Positions 1 through 9,295 are shown, counted from the first letter of the stretch. The stretch: DNA of 64,000 nt from Fructilactobacillus florum DSM 22689 = JCM 16035 (GCF_001436645.1 NZ_AYZI01000005.1:7032-71031); one strand, 5' to 3'. Notes: generated from the sequence alone by a model not told the origin. A program made the numbers and translations.

Positions 1-168
1 CGGCTAGCTTTTTTCAATATTTTCTGCAAACCTCATTTTTAATGATCATATCATTGATTAATTTTAGTTTTGAAATATTTATCTTTTAAAAATATAACTA
101 ACCCTTATTATGTTGTAGTTTATAAATTATTTATGGAAGCCATTAAAGATGGTAAGGAGAGTGTAAAA

Positions 169-492
169 ATGAATAAATTAAATGCAAACCAGGTAAGTTT
201 AAAAAATCCTCAAACTGGAGAAGTTCAAATATGTAAGTTAGGGGTTTCGTGGACAGTTTTTTTCTTTGGTTTCTTCGTACCAATTTTTAGAAAAGATTGG
301 ACATGGTTTCTAATCATGTTTATAAGTCAAGTAGTTGCATTTTATATTTTTCCGCCTATTAACCTTCCAGTGCAAATTGGTTTTGTATTTGCTTATAACA
401 ATCAGTATATCAAAGGTAAACTGAATGATGGCTGGATTGGTACTACAGAAAGGGATGTTCAGATTTTAAACTTGGAAAATTTGAAGAAATAA
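169..492 (+). CDS. Small membrane protein, unassigned
   Basis: A 107-residue protein. The ATG at 169 was chosen because AAGGAGAG lies about 7 bases upstream; the reading frame is open further upstream but without a ribosome site. Two hydrophobic segments are visible (about residues 21-35 and 42-66), separated by a short basic turn containing FRKDW. The C-terminus is polar and soluble-looking. The shape resembles small DUF2628/HrgC-like membrane proteins, but I cannot confirm the family. It precedes another membrane-protein gene and a DUF4176 gene in an AT-rich accessory stretch. Confidence 0.6.
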   Translation: MNKLNANQVSLKNPQTGEVQICKLGVSWTVFFFGFFVPIFRKDWTWFLIMFISQVVAFYIFPPINLPVQIGFVFAYNNQYIKGKLNDGWIGTTERDVQILNLENLKK

Positions 493-711
493 AATATTGA
501 ATTACGCCGATGCTTAATTATTGGCATAAATTATTTTTTCATAGCAAGTAAAACTATTTCAATATTAAATTTAATGGTGTCAAACTTTTATTAGTATATA
601 AAAACTGGAGCATATAAAATATATGATGACGATAAAAAAATGAAAAATCCGGATATGTATAATATATTTTGAAATACAAATAATTTCTTTATTATCGAAT
701 AAGGAGTAGCT

Positions 712-1533
712 ATGCCTAGGAGTATTTTTTCAGCAACATTCGATGAAAGCAAAAATTTAATAAATGATATTCTTCTTAATATGAATGTTGCTAATCTAAA
801 GAAACCTAGCAAAATTGGTATATTAATTTATTCTCTTTTGTTAATACTATTACCAAATTATATCATTGTTTATTTTGTAGCATTAGAATGGAAAGACTTT
901 CGTTCATTTTCTTATGCCATATTCATTGTAGGATTAATAATTTGGTTACTGATATGGATTATCGTTTTCTTAGCACCTAATTATCTCAAGCTGTATCTTA
1001 ATTACTTTAATTTGCTTTTTATAGGAGCAGTGTGGTTGACGGTTGAGATGGTTTGGTTTCTAATATATTGTCTTCATAGATATCACCAAGAATATTTACT
1101 TGTATTTATGTTTGCAACAATCATAATTTTTTTGACTATCTTTATTAAACATAGAGTTCACTTGTTTAGAGTTTTACTATTCAATGATAAAGAAAATTGG
1201 GCAGATAATCTTTTGAAAAAAAAAAAGAAGGTTTTATATGCGATTTTACCACCGTTTGTTGCAGTATGCTTAATTATAAAATATATTTCAAAATATATTT
1301 TTAAAGTTAACATTGAATTGCATTATAATTTATTTAGTCTTTTTATAATGTTTGACATAAGCCTTTTAGCATTAATTTTTGCTGAAATTTATTTCATATC
1401 ACCAATTATGTTATTTGGCTACTATCTTCATAAGTATCCTGAAGAGTATCGTGAATTTAAAAACCAAACCTCGATTCAATGGTATGGAAAACTTTACGCT
1501 AGAATTAAAGGCTTCAAATTGGATGACAATTAA
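712..1533 (+). CDS. Multi-pass membrane protein, unknown function
   Basis: A 273-residue protein with AAGGAG seven bases before its ATG. About six hydrophobic segments are visible: roughly residues 29-52, 62-84, 92-114, 120-141, 175-195 and 205-240. A lysine-rich loop near residue 165 is encoded by an A10 run. There are no catalytic motifs or signature residues I recognise. It shares the low-GC composition of its neighbours, unlike the housekeeping genes downstream. It is followed after 39 bases by the DUF4176 reading frame, so the two may be co-transcribed. Confidence 0.6.
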   Translation: MPRSIFSATFDESKNLINDILLNMNVANLKKPSKIGILIYSLLLILLPNYIIVYFVALEWKDFRSFSYAIFIVGLIIWLLIWIIVFLAPNYLKLYLNYFNLLFIGAVWLTVEMVWFLIYCLHRYHQEYLLVFMFATIIIFLTIFIKHRVHLFRVLLFNDKENWADNLLKKKKKVLYAILPPFVAVCLIIKYISKYIFKVNIELHYNLFSLFIMFDISLLALIFAEIYFISPIMLFGYYLHKYPEEYREFKNQTSIQWYGKLYARIKGFKLDDN

Positions 1534-1572
1534 CACGTCTAATACTCGTTTTTTTAGGAGGATAATTTTTAC

Positions 1573-1868
1573 ATGTCACAAGAAGTTAAGGAGCTCCTTC
1601 CACTAGGTAGTATTTTAATTTTAAAAGAGAGTCTACAAAAATTAATGGTTGTTGGAAGAGGAGCTGTTTACAATGATCCTAAAACTGATGAAGAAAAATT
1701 TGCAGATTATATGGCGGTTCTCTATCCTGAGGGAATTAATCCAAAATCTACGATTTTTTCAATCAAAACGATATTAGTAAAGTAGTTTTTCAAGGCTACA
1801 CTGATGGGGCAAAAACCAGATTTTTAGAAATTTATAATCAATGGAAAAATGAAAATTATCCAAATTAA
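1573..1868 (+). pseudogene. DUF4176 family protein, frameshifted
   Basis: From the ATG at 1573 (AGGAGGAT upstream) the frame reads MSQEVKELLPLGSILILK, then KLMVVGRG and FADYMAVLYPEG. These are hallmarks, as I recall them, of the roughly 95-residue DUF4176 family. The frame stops at 1783-1785 after 70 residues. Adding one T to the T6 run at 1754-1759 restores a continuous frame through FFNQNDISKVVFQGYTDG and FLEIYNQWK, ending at the TAA at 1866-1868, which gives about the family's full length. It is therefore a one-base deletion, slippage site or sequencing error. DUF4176 genes are frequent near type VII secretion effectors. Confidence 0.7.
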
Positions 1869-1976
1869 AATTAATCAGAAGCTTTTTATCAAAGTGAATC
1901 AGTTGTGATCAGAAAGTTTCAAAAATAAAATGCTATAAATGTACTTACCAAATTTATTATAATTCTGATTATTAGG

Positions 1977-2016
1977 GCGCTAGTCTAAAGTATCACTTAA
2001 GACTAGACGCTTTTTT
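1977..2016 (+). terminator. Rho-independent terminator
   Basis: A 12-bp stem with one mismatch (CTAGTCTAAAGT at 1980-1991 against ACTTAAGACTAG at 1995-2006) closes a 3-base loop. ACGC and a T6 run at 2011-2016 follow. It separates the DUF4176 frame from the large membrane-protein gene. Confidence 0.75.
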
Positions 2017-2051
2017 ATTTTATGAAAATAAATTTAAAATATTTATTTATC

Positions 2052-2080
2052 TTCACAACTAAATAGCATATAATTATAAT
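2052..2080 (+). promoter_or_regulatory. Sigma-A-type promoter for the YhgE/EsaA-like gene
   Basis: TTCACA (2052-2057) and TATAAT (2075-2080) are separated by 17 bases. A second TATAAT lies immediately upstream (2069-2074). The first base transcribed would be near 2087, giving a leader of about 55 bases that contains the GGAGG at 2129-2133. Confidence 0.55.
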
Positions 2081-2140
2081 CATTAGTATCGTAAATCAAA
2101 TGCAATTTGGATAGTGATTGTTTATAACGGAGGATTATCA

Positions 2141-4914
2141 GTGGGAAAAATAAAAAAAGCCGCATAATGAGAGCTATCATGCTAGTTTTGGTATGTGTGG
2201 TTCCAGTATTGATTACATATGAAACCTTTCAGTTAATTGAAAATAGTTCCACATATAAAGCAAATAATATTCGAGTGGCAGTCGTCAATCAAGATCGACC
2301 AACTCAGCAAAACAATCGAACCTGGGATGTTGGTGGTAAATTAATCAATCGCTTACGCGATGAGCAGCAACGAGATGTTCATTGGAAATTTCTTTCGGCT
2401 GGAGCAGCCAAGCGGGAATTAAATAACGGGACCGTTGATATGATGGTCACAATTCCAGCTGATTTATCATTCAATGCGTCCACGGCGCTAAGTCCCTCAC
2501 CGCGCATGAGTACAATTAAGATTAAGATGGCAAAAAGGAATAATTTTTTGTCCGTACAAGTTAATCAACAAATCGCGGCAGGAGTTAAAGAAAAAGTCAC
2601 AAAGGACATCCAGGCGGTTTATAATAAACAGTTACTGAATGATATCAAGGGATTAGGTTCTCAAATGAAGACTGCTTCAAAAGGAAGCAGCCAAATTAAT
2701 GGCAATGTACTCTCAATTAAATCAGGGAAGATTTCTGTTTCTCGTGATCTGGATGGCTTAGTGCAACAAATGCTCGTGTTTCAAACTGGCTCGAAAGCGG
2801 TCGATGATCAAATTGCCGAGAGTAGTAGTAAATTAAGCAATCAGGTTAATAATAATGCCGAAAAATTGAATCAGAATCTGGATTCAAATTCTCAGCAATT
2901 TGATCAACAGCTTGGCAGCAGTCAACAATTGATGGGCAAACAAATTAATTCGGCAGCTGCGCAAGTAAATGGACGGATTGATACGATCGCAAGTGGAATT
3001 GATACCTTGGCAGTTAATAATAAAAAAATAAATTTGAATGTCAGTAATTTGCAGGCACAATCAGGAGTCATGGGAACGGGATTGCAGAATTTATCAGCCA
3101 CTACTAAGGCAGCTAATGGAACCGTTGATGATTACACCAATCAATTGGGGAGTTTGTACCAACAGATTGACAGTAATTCGGCTTCCTTAGGAAAATTGGC
3201 GCAAGCCACTGATAGTGATGTTGCAACAATTAATCAAGCACAAGCATTTATCAAAAATGCTGGAAGCCTGATTACGAAAGTCCTAGTACTAAAAGGTGCT
3301 AAACTGGATCAATTAGATTCAGAAAAAACGACTCAGGACGATTTGAAAAAAGCAACGGGAAATATTGATGATGAAACCAAGCAAATTGACGATCATAATC
3401 AACAAGCGTTGCAACAACTCAATGATTTGCAAAATGATGACACGATTGATGCCGATACTAAGGCTAACCTAAATAAATATTTGGATCCTGTTAAAAAGAA
3501 CTTAAATGATAATAAAGATGCTTTGAAATTGATTAACCAAAATACAGGGACAATTAATGATAAGTTATCCGGTCTAAATGAAGATATCGATAAAATTAAT
3601 GATTTACTACCAAAGATTGATGATCTCACAAAAGAAAAATTAGTTGATCAAAAAAGTATTGATGAGATTAATGATCTAGTAAAAACTTTACCGCAAACGG
3701 TAACCACCTTAAATGGCTTCCAAACAGCGAGCGCACAAGCACAGCAAACCGCACAAACTGGAAAAGAGATGGCAAACCAGTCGGCAAGGATTAAACAATC
3801 TTTTGGGGGCGTGGGAAACAACTTAGCAAAACTAAATGATAATTATCATGGACTTAATGATGGAGTTACTACATTAAAGACTAGTTCCGATGAGGCAGTT
3901 TCACAAGGAAATGACCTTAACACCAACCAAGTAAATGTTCAAGATAATCAGAAACAAACGGTTAATGACCTTACTGATAGTAATGATCAAGAAAATCAGA
4001 AGCTGACAGGAGGGCTACAAGCAGCAACTGAACAGTTGAGTAATAATTTAAACCAATATCAAGAAAACTCTGATTTTGCTGATCCTTTGAATGCGCAAAC
4101 AGCTGCTGGCAGATCAGAAAATGCTGATCGCTTAGAAGCGGGAACAAATGCCGCCAAAGATATTTCGAAACGAGCAGCAGATAATGATAATAAGATTCAC
4201 GGTAGCTTAGCCGATTTACTAAATAATAACGCCCGTCTGTATCAAATGTTAAATCGAGATTCAGGAAAAGTAATGCGGGTAAATGCTGGTCAGCGAAACG
4301 TGAACAAAATGATTAATCCTGTTAATAATACGATTTCTGGCAAAGGTTATGGGGCAGCCCTTAATAAACTATTTGCACCAACCATCATTTCAATTGCGTT
4401 ATATGTGGGTGCCATACTGACGTATGCTGCTAAGCTGTATTTACGTAGACACGGAAAGAAATCTTTTAATGATAAAAAAGCGATGGCTGTTGCAGTTGTT
4501 CAGGCACTTGGAGTGGTAGTTTTCTCGGTGCTTTTCAAAGTTAATCCTAATAATTTTGGACTATTTGCCTTTAATATCTTGTTTATTTCGCTAAGTTTTA
4601 CGGTGATTGCCCTGATTTTAAATCGGATGATGGGAACCAACGGTTTAATTTTAATGGTGATTTTATTAGCGGTACAAGCATTGATTTCAAATAATATTGT
4701 GCCAACGAGTGCACTTGGTATTTTCAATAAAATTGCATGGCTATTGCCACTTACCTATGCTGTCAATGCGCTTAATGACGCAATTAATGCAGTTTATTTT
4801 GGAGCTGGTCAGTTGTTATCCTTAATTGGCCTAGGGATTTATCCAGTTATTTTGGGAGTAGCCATGCTATTGTTGGAATTTAAGAAAAAAAGGAATCAAT
4901 TAGCGACTGATTAG
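2141..4914 (+). CDS. YhgE/Pip-EsaA-like membrane protein; 5' end apparently frameshifted
   Basis: The uninterrupted frame from the ATG at 2167 encodes 915 residues. There is an N-terminal membrane segment (2-20), then a conserved extracytoplasmic domain (VAVVNQD, VHWKFLSAGAA, NGTVDMMVTIPADLS). A Gln/Asn-rich coiled-coil region of about 600 residues follows, then five or six C-terminal membrane segments (from about residue 740). This is the topology of YhgE/Pip and of EsaA/YueB, the phage-receptor-like component of type VII secretion. The ATG at 2167 has no ribosome site. GGAGG sits 8 bases before a GTG at 2141, whose frame reads MGKIKKAA-stop; one extra A in the A7 run at 2152-2158 would join it to MRAIMLV with a normal basic N-terminus. 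Whether it is EsaA or a stand-alone YhgE is open. Confidence 0.75.
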
Positions 4915-4963
4915 TGCTGGTTGTCGTTGTACACAACCAGATTAATACGGGAGGAAATAACCA

Positions 4964-5227
4964 ATGGATATTAATCGAGTTGAAAAAGAAATCTTTAAAC
5001 GAGCCATCAAAACTGCTTTGCCGGCCGCGGTCCGAGTTAAATATCAAATCATTAAGAGTGAAAAGCAAATTAAAATTAATGAAGCTAGCGCTGAACGCAG
5101 TTCCAGTATCAAGGACATGGAATTAGCACTACAGCTCAAGCTGCAGGGGAAAGCGGGTCGTGCTGCTGAAAAAGCGTGCGCTAAGCTACAAAAAGGTCAC
5201 TTTACCAAGGGTGCCGATAGTTTATAA
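4964..5227 (+). CDS. Small charged protein downstream of the YhgE/EsaA-like gene, unknown
   Basis: An 87-residue soluble, lysine-rich and helix-prone protein, with GGGAGG about 9 bases before the ATG. It has no WXG motif, so it is not an obvious ESX-type substrate, and I do not recognise its family. It lies 49 bases after the large membrane-protein gene with no terminator between, so the two are probably co-transcribed. There is no signal peptide or membrane segment. Confidence 0.55.
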   Translation: MDINRVEKEIFKRAIKTALPAAVRVKYQIIKSEKQIKINEASAERSSSIKDMELALQLKLQGKAGRAAEKACAKLQKGHFTKGADSL

Positions 5228-5340
5228 TTCTGATCCAAAGTTTAAAATTAAGAGATTGTGATAAAATTAGCAAAAAGTCTTGTAGTTTTTTAGAATTCAG
5301 CTAAACTGACAGTAATCAAAAGTTGATAAGGGAGAAGACT

Positions 5341-6537
5341 ATGCCAAACTTAGATCCTAATTTAACGGAGGTTTTTAATCAGCATTTAACGCAGATTAAA
5401 CCGTCGCAAATTCGCTCGTTTTCAAAAGAGATTAAAGATATTCCTGGTCTGATTAGTTTGAATGTTGGAGAACCTGGATTTAATACTCCTGAGCACATTA
5501 AAAAAGCCGCTATGGCCAGCATTGCAGAAAACAAATCCCATTATTCGCCACAAAATGGGTGGCTTGAGTTGCGCCAAACGATTAGTGATTTTCTTCAGCA
5601 GCGACTTCATTTGACCTATGACCCTGAACAAGAGGTAATTGTGACGGATGGTGCTACCGAGGCACTTTCTAGTACTTTTTTAGCCACTGTTAATCCCGGG
5701 GATCAGGTTTTGGTACCCCAACCAGCTTATCCAGCTTATGGCGCAATGATTGAACTGGCTGGGGCAAGTGTAATCCCATTGGATACATCTCCAAACCAAT
5801 TTAAAATTGATCCACAAACATTAGATGAGCAACTAACGGCTTATCCAGAAGTCAAGGAAATTATTTTAAATTATCCAAACAATCCAACGGGAGTGGAATA
5901 CACAGCCACGGAACTAGAGGCATTGGCAGCAGTGATTCAACGCCACCATTTGTTGGTAATTGCGGATGAAATTTATTCCGAATTAACCTATAGTTTACCG
6001 CATACTTCGATTGCCAACATTATTCCAAATAGTACCATTTTAATTAATGGAGTTTCAAAATCACATGCGATGACGGGTTATCGATTGGGGTATGTTGCTG
6101 GACCAGCTGCGGTAGTTGCAAATATCAATAAGGTGCATGGTTATTTAGTGACGTCTCCATCTAATCCGGCCCAATATGCTGCAATTGAGGCACTCCAGCA
6201 TGGTCGCCACGATACTGAACCCATGCTGGTTGAATACCAGCAACGTCGTGATTTAGTAACCGAGACCTTGCGTCCGTTAGGATTTGAAATTATTAATCCA
6301 GACGGAGCGTTTTATATCTTTGCTAAAATACCTAGTTGTTATCATGAAAGCTCACGTGAATTTTGTCTCAGACTGGCACAAGAAGCTCATGTGGGGGTTA
6401 CTCCTGGCAGTGCTTTTGGAACTAGCGGGGAAGGGTATTTTCGGATTTCCTATGCTGCAAATCTTGCTCAAATCAAACAGGCGCTTACAAATATTAAACG
6501 CTTTGTAGCAGAGACGGCTACTCCTAAATCATTGTAA
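5341..6537 (+). CDS. patA: PLP-dependent class I/II aminotransferase, PatA-like
   Basis: A 398-residue fold-type I aminotransferase. The substrate-binding start ISLNVGEPGFNTP is at about residues 38-50, the NPTG turn is at 181-184, and ADEIYSELTY is at 208-217. The PLP lysine is K240, in NGVSKSHAMTGYRLG. These blocks match what I remember of Bacillus PatA (N-acetyl-LL-diaminopimelate aminotransferase, lysine/DAP synthesis). Related enzymes act on aromatic or branched amino acids, so the substrate is inferred. The start at 5341 has GGGAGAAG upstream. The gene is monocistronic and followed by a strong terminator. Confidence 0.85.
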   Translation: MPNLDPNLTEVFNQHLTQIKPSQIRSFSKEIKDIPGLISLNVGEPGFNTPEHIKKAAMASIAENKSHYSPQNGWLELRQTISDFLQQRLHLTYDPEQEVIVTDGATEALSSTFLATVNPGDQVLVPQPAYPAYGAMIELAGASVIPLDTSPNQFKIDPQTLDEQLTAYPEVKEIILNYPNNPTGVEYTATELEALAAVIQRHHLLVIADEIYSELTYSLPHTSIANIIPNSTILINGVSKSHAMTGYRLGYVAGPAAVVANINKVHGYLVTSPSNPAQYAAIEALQHGRHDTEPMLVEYQQRRDLVTETLRPLGFEIINPDGAFYIFAKIPSCYHESSREFCLRLAQEAHVGVTPGSAFGTSGEGYFRISYAANLAQIKQALTNIKRFVAETATPKSL

Positions 6538-6540
6538 TTA

Positions 6541-6578
6541 AAAAAAGCATCCTAATGAAATAATTAGGATGCTTTTTT
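6541..6578 (+). terminator. Rho-independent terminator
   Basis: A perfect 10-bp stem (GCATCCTAAT at 6547-6556 with ATTAGGATGC at 6563-6572) with a 6-base loop, an A-run before it and T6 after it. It ends the aminotransferase transcript. Confidence 0.9.
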
Positions 6579-6639
6579 ATAAATTCATCTTTAAAAATTT
6601 CAACAGGTTTGTGAGGTAGTTGCGGCGCTGTTTTTGCCA

Positions 6640-6660
6640 TTTACCGGTATAATCGGTAAA
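6640..6660 (+). promoter_or_regulatory. Inverted repeat over the -10 box of mvaS
   Basis: TTTACCG (6640-6646) and CGGTAAA (6654-6660) form a perfect 7-bp inverted repeat around GTATAAT. The only good -10 hexamer upstream of mvaS, TATAAT at 6648-6653, therefore sits inside the spacer. No convincing -35 lies 16-18 bases upstream. The layout is that of a repressor or activator operator; the binding protein is not known. Confidence 0.5.
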
Positions 6661-6699
6661 ATTAAAGCAATCGGCACAAAAACTAACGAGGTGAGTAAA

Positions 6700-7875
6700 A
6701 TGGATGTTGGAATTGATCGGATGGGTTTTTATACGCCGTCTTATAAGGTAGCAATGGCTGATTTAGCACAAGCACGGGGGGAAGATCCCGCTAAATATCT
6801 AATCGGGATTGGCCAGACTAGCCAAGCAGTAATCCCCCCTTCACAAGATGCTGTCACGATGGCTGCTAATGCGGCGCTGCAGGTATTAGATGAAGAAAAT
6901 CGATCAAAAATTTCATTGATTATTTTTGGAACGGAAAGCGGTGTCGATAATTCGAAGTCGGGAGCAATTTATTTACAAAAATTACTACACTTAAACAGTG
7001 CGGCACGTGCTTTTGAGATTAAACAGGCTTGTTATGGGGCAACCGCTGGTCTGCAAATGGCTCAAGATTTTGTACGTGCGCATCCAGAGCAACAGGCTTT
7101 GGTTGTTGGTTCAGATGTGGCACGGTACGGTCTATATACACCTGGTGAAGTGACCCAAGGTGCAGGAGCAGTAGCCATGATAGTTAAGGCTAAGCCAACC
7201 ATTTTAGCACTCAGCACGTGCAGTAGTGTTTATTCAGAGGATGTGATGGATTTTTGGCGTCCTTTGAATCGAACCGAAGCAATGGTTGATGGGCATTATT
7301 CAAATGATGTCTATCAACAGTTTTTTGTAAAAACAGTCCATGAATATTTACGACAAACAGGTTTATCGCTAAACGAATTGCAGGCGCTAGTTTTTCATTT
7401 GCCATATACAAAGATGGGTTTGAAGGCGCTTAAAAGGTTACTACCTGAAGTTAGTGAAGCACAACAACAAAAATGGCTAGCAGCTTTTAATGCTAGCAGT
7501 CTAGCCAGCCGTGAAGTTGGAAACTTGTATACGGGATCATTATATTTGAGCTTGTTGTCATTGCTTGATCACTCGGATAGCTTACAGCCAGGTGCTCAGA
7601 TTGGCTTATTTAGTTATGGTTCGGGAGCACAAGGTGAGTTTTATACCGGGACGTTGCAACCAGGATTTAGGAATCAGAGGCGGTCTCAGTTAATCGAACA
7701 GATGTTGGAGCAACGCACTCAGTTATCGGTGCACCAGTATGAAATTATGTTTTCGCAATGGCCATCGGCAGGAACTGAAAATTTAGTTGTCGATACTCAA
7801 CATGACCAGTCTGATTTTGTGTTTACTGGGATAGTTGATTATAAACGTCAGTATGTACAGCAGAGTCTTAGTTGA
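6700..7875 (+). CDS. mvaS: Hydroxymethylglutaryl-CoA synthase
   Basis: A 391-residue thiolase-fold enzyme that condenses acetyl-CoA with acetoacetyl-CoA to HMG-CoA. This is the second step of the mevalonate route to isopentenyl diphosphate used by lactic acid bacteria. The catalytic triad is present: E79 in FGTESGVDNSKS, the nucleophile C111 in EIKQACYGATAG, and H233 in VFHLPYTKMG. These are the same residue numbers known for the enterococcal enzyme. The start at 6700 follows GAGGTGAG. The other mevalonate genes are not in the window. It stands alone between two terminated units and has a candidate operator over its promoter. Confidence 0.95.
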   Translation: MDVGIDRMGFYTPSYKVAMADLAQARGEDPAKYLIGIGQTSQAVIPPSQDAVTMAANAALQVLDEENRSKISLIIFGTESGVDNSKSGAIYLQKLLHLNSAARAFEIKQACYGATAGLQMAQDFVRAHPEQQALVVGSDVARYGLYTPGEVTQGAGAVAMIVKAKPTILALSTCSSVYSEDVMDFWRPLNRTEAMVDGHYSNDVYQQFFVKTVHEYLRQTGLSLNELQALVFHLPYTKMGLKALKRLLPEVSEAQQQKWLAAFNASSLASREVGNLYTGSLYLSLLSLLDHSDSLQPGAQIGLFSYGSGAQGEFYTGTLQPGFRNQRRSQLIEQMLEQRTQLSVHQYEIMFSQWPSAGTENLVVDTQHDQSDFVFTGIVDYKRQYVQQSLS

Positions 7876-7900
7876 CACTCCTTTGGAAAACGGGTAAGTT
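7872..7900 (+). promoter_or_regulatory. Candidate promoter of the uracil permease leader
   Basis: TTGACA at 7872-7877 overlaps the mvaS stop codon. After 17 bases comes TAAGTT (7895-7900), a weak -10. The transcript would start just before the PyrR-type hairpin. Confidence 0.4.
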
Positions 7901-7910
7901 TGTAATAATT

Positions 7911-8007
7911 AATCTTGAAGCACGTCCAGAGAGACAGCAAGATTTTAGTTGCGAATACGGATGTTTAGCCAGCTAAAAATCACTGTCTCTGGATAGTGAT
8001 TTTTTAT
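7911..8007 (+). promoter_or_regulatory. PyrR-type transcription attenuator upstream of uracil permease
   Basis: AATCTTG (7911-7917) pairs with CAAGATT (7938-7944), enclosing TCCAGAGAG. That loop matches the conserved UCCNGNGAG of the PyrR-binding anti-antiterminator. Downstream, AAAATCACT (7976-7984) pairs with AGTGATTTT (7995-8003) and runs into T's, a terminator. The terminator loop carries CTGTCTCTGGA, nearly complementary to TCCAGAGAGACAG in the upstream hairpin. A mutually exclusive antiterminator is therefore possible. With UMP, PyrR would stabilise the 5' hairpin and favour termination. Confidence 0.85.
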
Positions 8008-8020
8008 TAGGAGGAGCTCC

Positions 8021-9283
8021 GTGACAAAAGAAAATGAGATTGTTTTGGACGTTAATGATCGTCCTGGTTGGTTAAGCTGGATCGGTTTATCGTTGCAGCA
8101 TATGTTTTCTATGTTTGGAAGTACGGTCATTGTTCCGTTGTTGGTCGGATTAAGTCCAAGCATTGCATTGTTTGCTTCTGGGATTGGAACTTTGCTGCAT
8201 ATTCTAATTACCCGCGGGAAGATTCCAGCTTATATGGGTTCCAGTTTTGCATTTGTAACCCCCATGCTTGCTTTGATGAAAACGACAGGAATTGCTGGGG
8301 TTCAGCAAGGAGTAATTGCAGTTGGGTTGATGTATTTGATTGTCGCGCTGTTAGTGTGGCTTTTAGGAACCGCTTGGATTGACCATCTCTTGCCACCAGT
8401 GGTTGTTGGACCAATCGTCATCGTGATTGGACTATCCTTAGCTGGAAGTGCAGCAACTGATGCGATGATGAAGCATGGCAGTTATAATCTAACTTATTTT
8501 TTAATTGCCCTCGCAACCCTTTTTCTAGCGATTTTCTTTAACATGGTATTAAAGGGATTTTTAGGGATGATTCCAGTGTTGTTGGCAATTGTTTGCGGAT
8601 ATTTACTTTCAATTGGCTGTGGCTTAGTTGATCTGCATGCCATTGCGGTAGCCCCCTGGTTTAAAGTTCCACAATTTTCGTTTTTGGGAACCGAAACCGG
8701 TTTTCATTTCGAATGGAATGCCATCTTAGTAATGGCTCCGATTGCATTTGTAACTATGACAGAACATATGGGACATCTCTTGGTATTAGGTGAGCTAACT
8801 CATCGTAATTTTTTTAAGCATCCTGGATTAAATCGAACGCTTGCTGGTGATGGGGCCGCTTCGATTGCAGCTGGTGTAGTTGGTGGTCCAGCAGTGACTA
8901 GTTACGGCGAAAACATCGGCGTTATGGCGATCACCAAAATTTATAGTGTGTATGTGATTGTAGGAGCAGCGTTATTTGCAATTGCTTTTGCATTTATTAA
9001 TAAGTTGAACGTCTTGATTATGCAGATGCCGTTACCGGTCATCGGGGGAATAAGTTTTCTCCTTTTTGGAACGATTGCAACTAGTGGGATTAAAGTGATG
9101 GTTGATGATCGGCTTGATTTAAATGAAAAACGAAATCTTATGATTGCATCTGTTATTTTAGTAATTGGAGTCGGCAATGCTTACCTTCAAATTGGCGCTT
9201 TCCAGTTCACGGGAGTAGCATTAGCAACCGTTATCGGGATTGTTTTAAACTTGATTTTGCCACCGGCCTCAACCACTAAATAA
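8021..9283 (+). CDS. uraA: Uracil permease (NCS2 family)
   Basis: A 420-residue membrane carrier with about 12-14 hydrophobic segments. NCS2 signatures are present: WIGLSLQHMFSMFGSTVIVP at the N-terminus, MTEHMGHL near residue 246, and TSYGENIGVMAITK near residue 290. It imports uracil by proton symport for pyrimidine salvage. The start is GTG at 8021, 6 bases after TAGGAGGAG. The PyrR-type attenuator directly upstream supports a pyrimidine substrate rather than xanthine or uric acid. The gene is monocistronic with a strong terminator after it. Confidence 0.93.
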   Translation: MTKENEIVLDVNDRPGWLSWIGLSLQHMFSMFGSTVIVPLLVGLSPSIALFASGIGTLLHILITRGKIPAYMGSSFAFVTPMLALMKTTGIAGVQQGVIAVGLMYLIVALLVWLLGTAWIDHLLPPVVVGPIVIVIGLSLAGSAATDAMMKHGSYNLTYFLIALATLFLAIFFNMVLKGFLGMIPVLLAIVCGYLLSIGCGLVDLHAIAVAPWFKVPQFSFLGTETGFHFEWNAILVMAPIAFVTMTEHMGHLLVLGELTHRNFFKHPGLNRTLAGDGAASIAAGVVGGPAVTSYGENIGVMAITKIYSVYVIVGAALFAIAFAFINKLNVLIMQMPLPVIGGISFLLFGTIATSGIKVMVDDRLDLNEKRNLMIASVILVIGVGNAYLQIGAFQFTGVALATVIGIVLNLILPPASTTK

Positions 9284-9295
9284 AGATTAACCGCG

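Noticed and set aside
591-812. Minus-strand open frame of 73 codons upstream of the membrane gene
   Set aside because: It overlaps the start of the 712 gene, has no ribosome site and consists mostly of low-complexity AT-rich sequence.
8068-8382. A 104-codon plus-strand frame inside the uracil permease gene
   Set aside because: It is fully contained in another frame of a clear NCS2 carrier, with unnatural Cys/Trp-rich composition.
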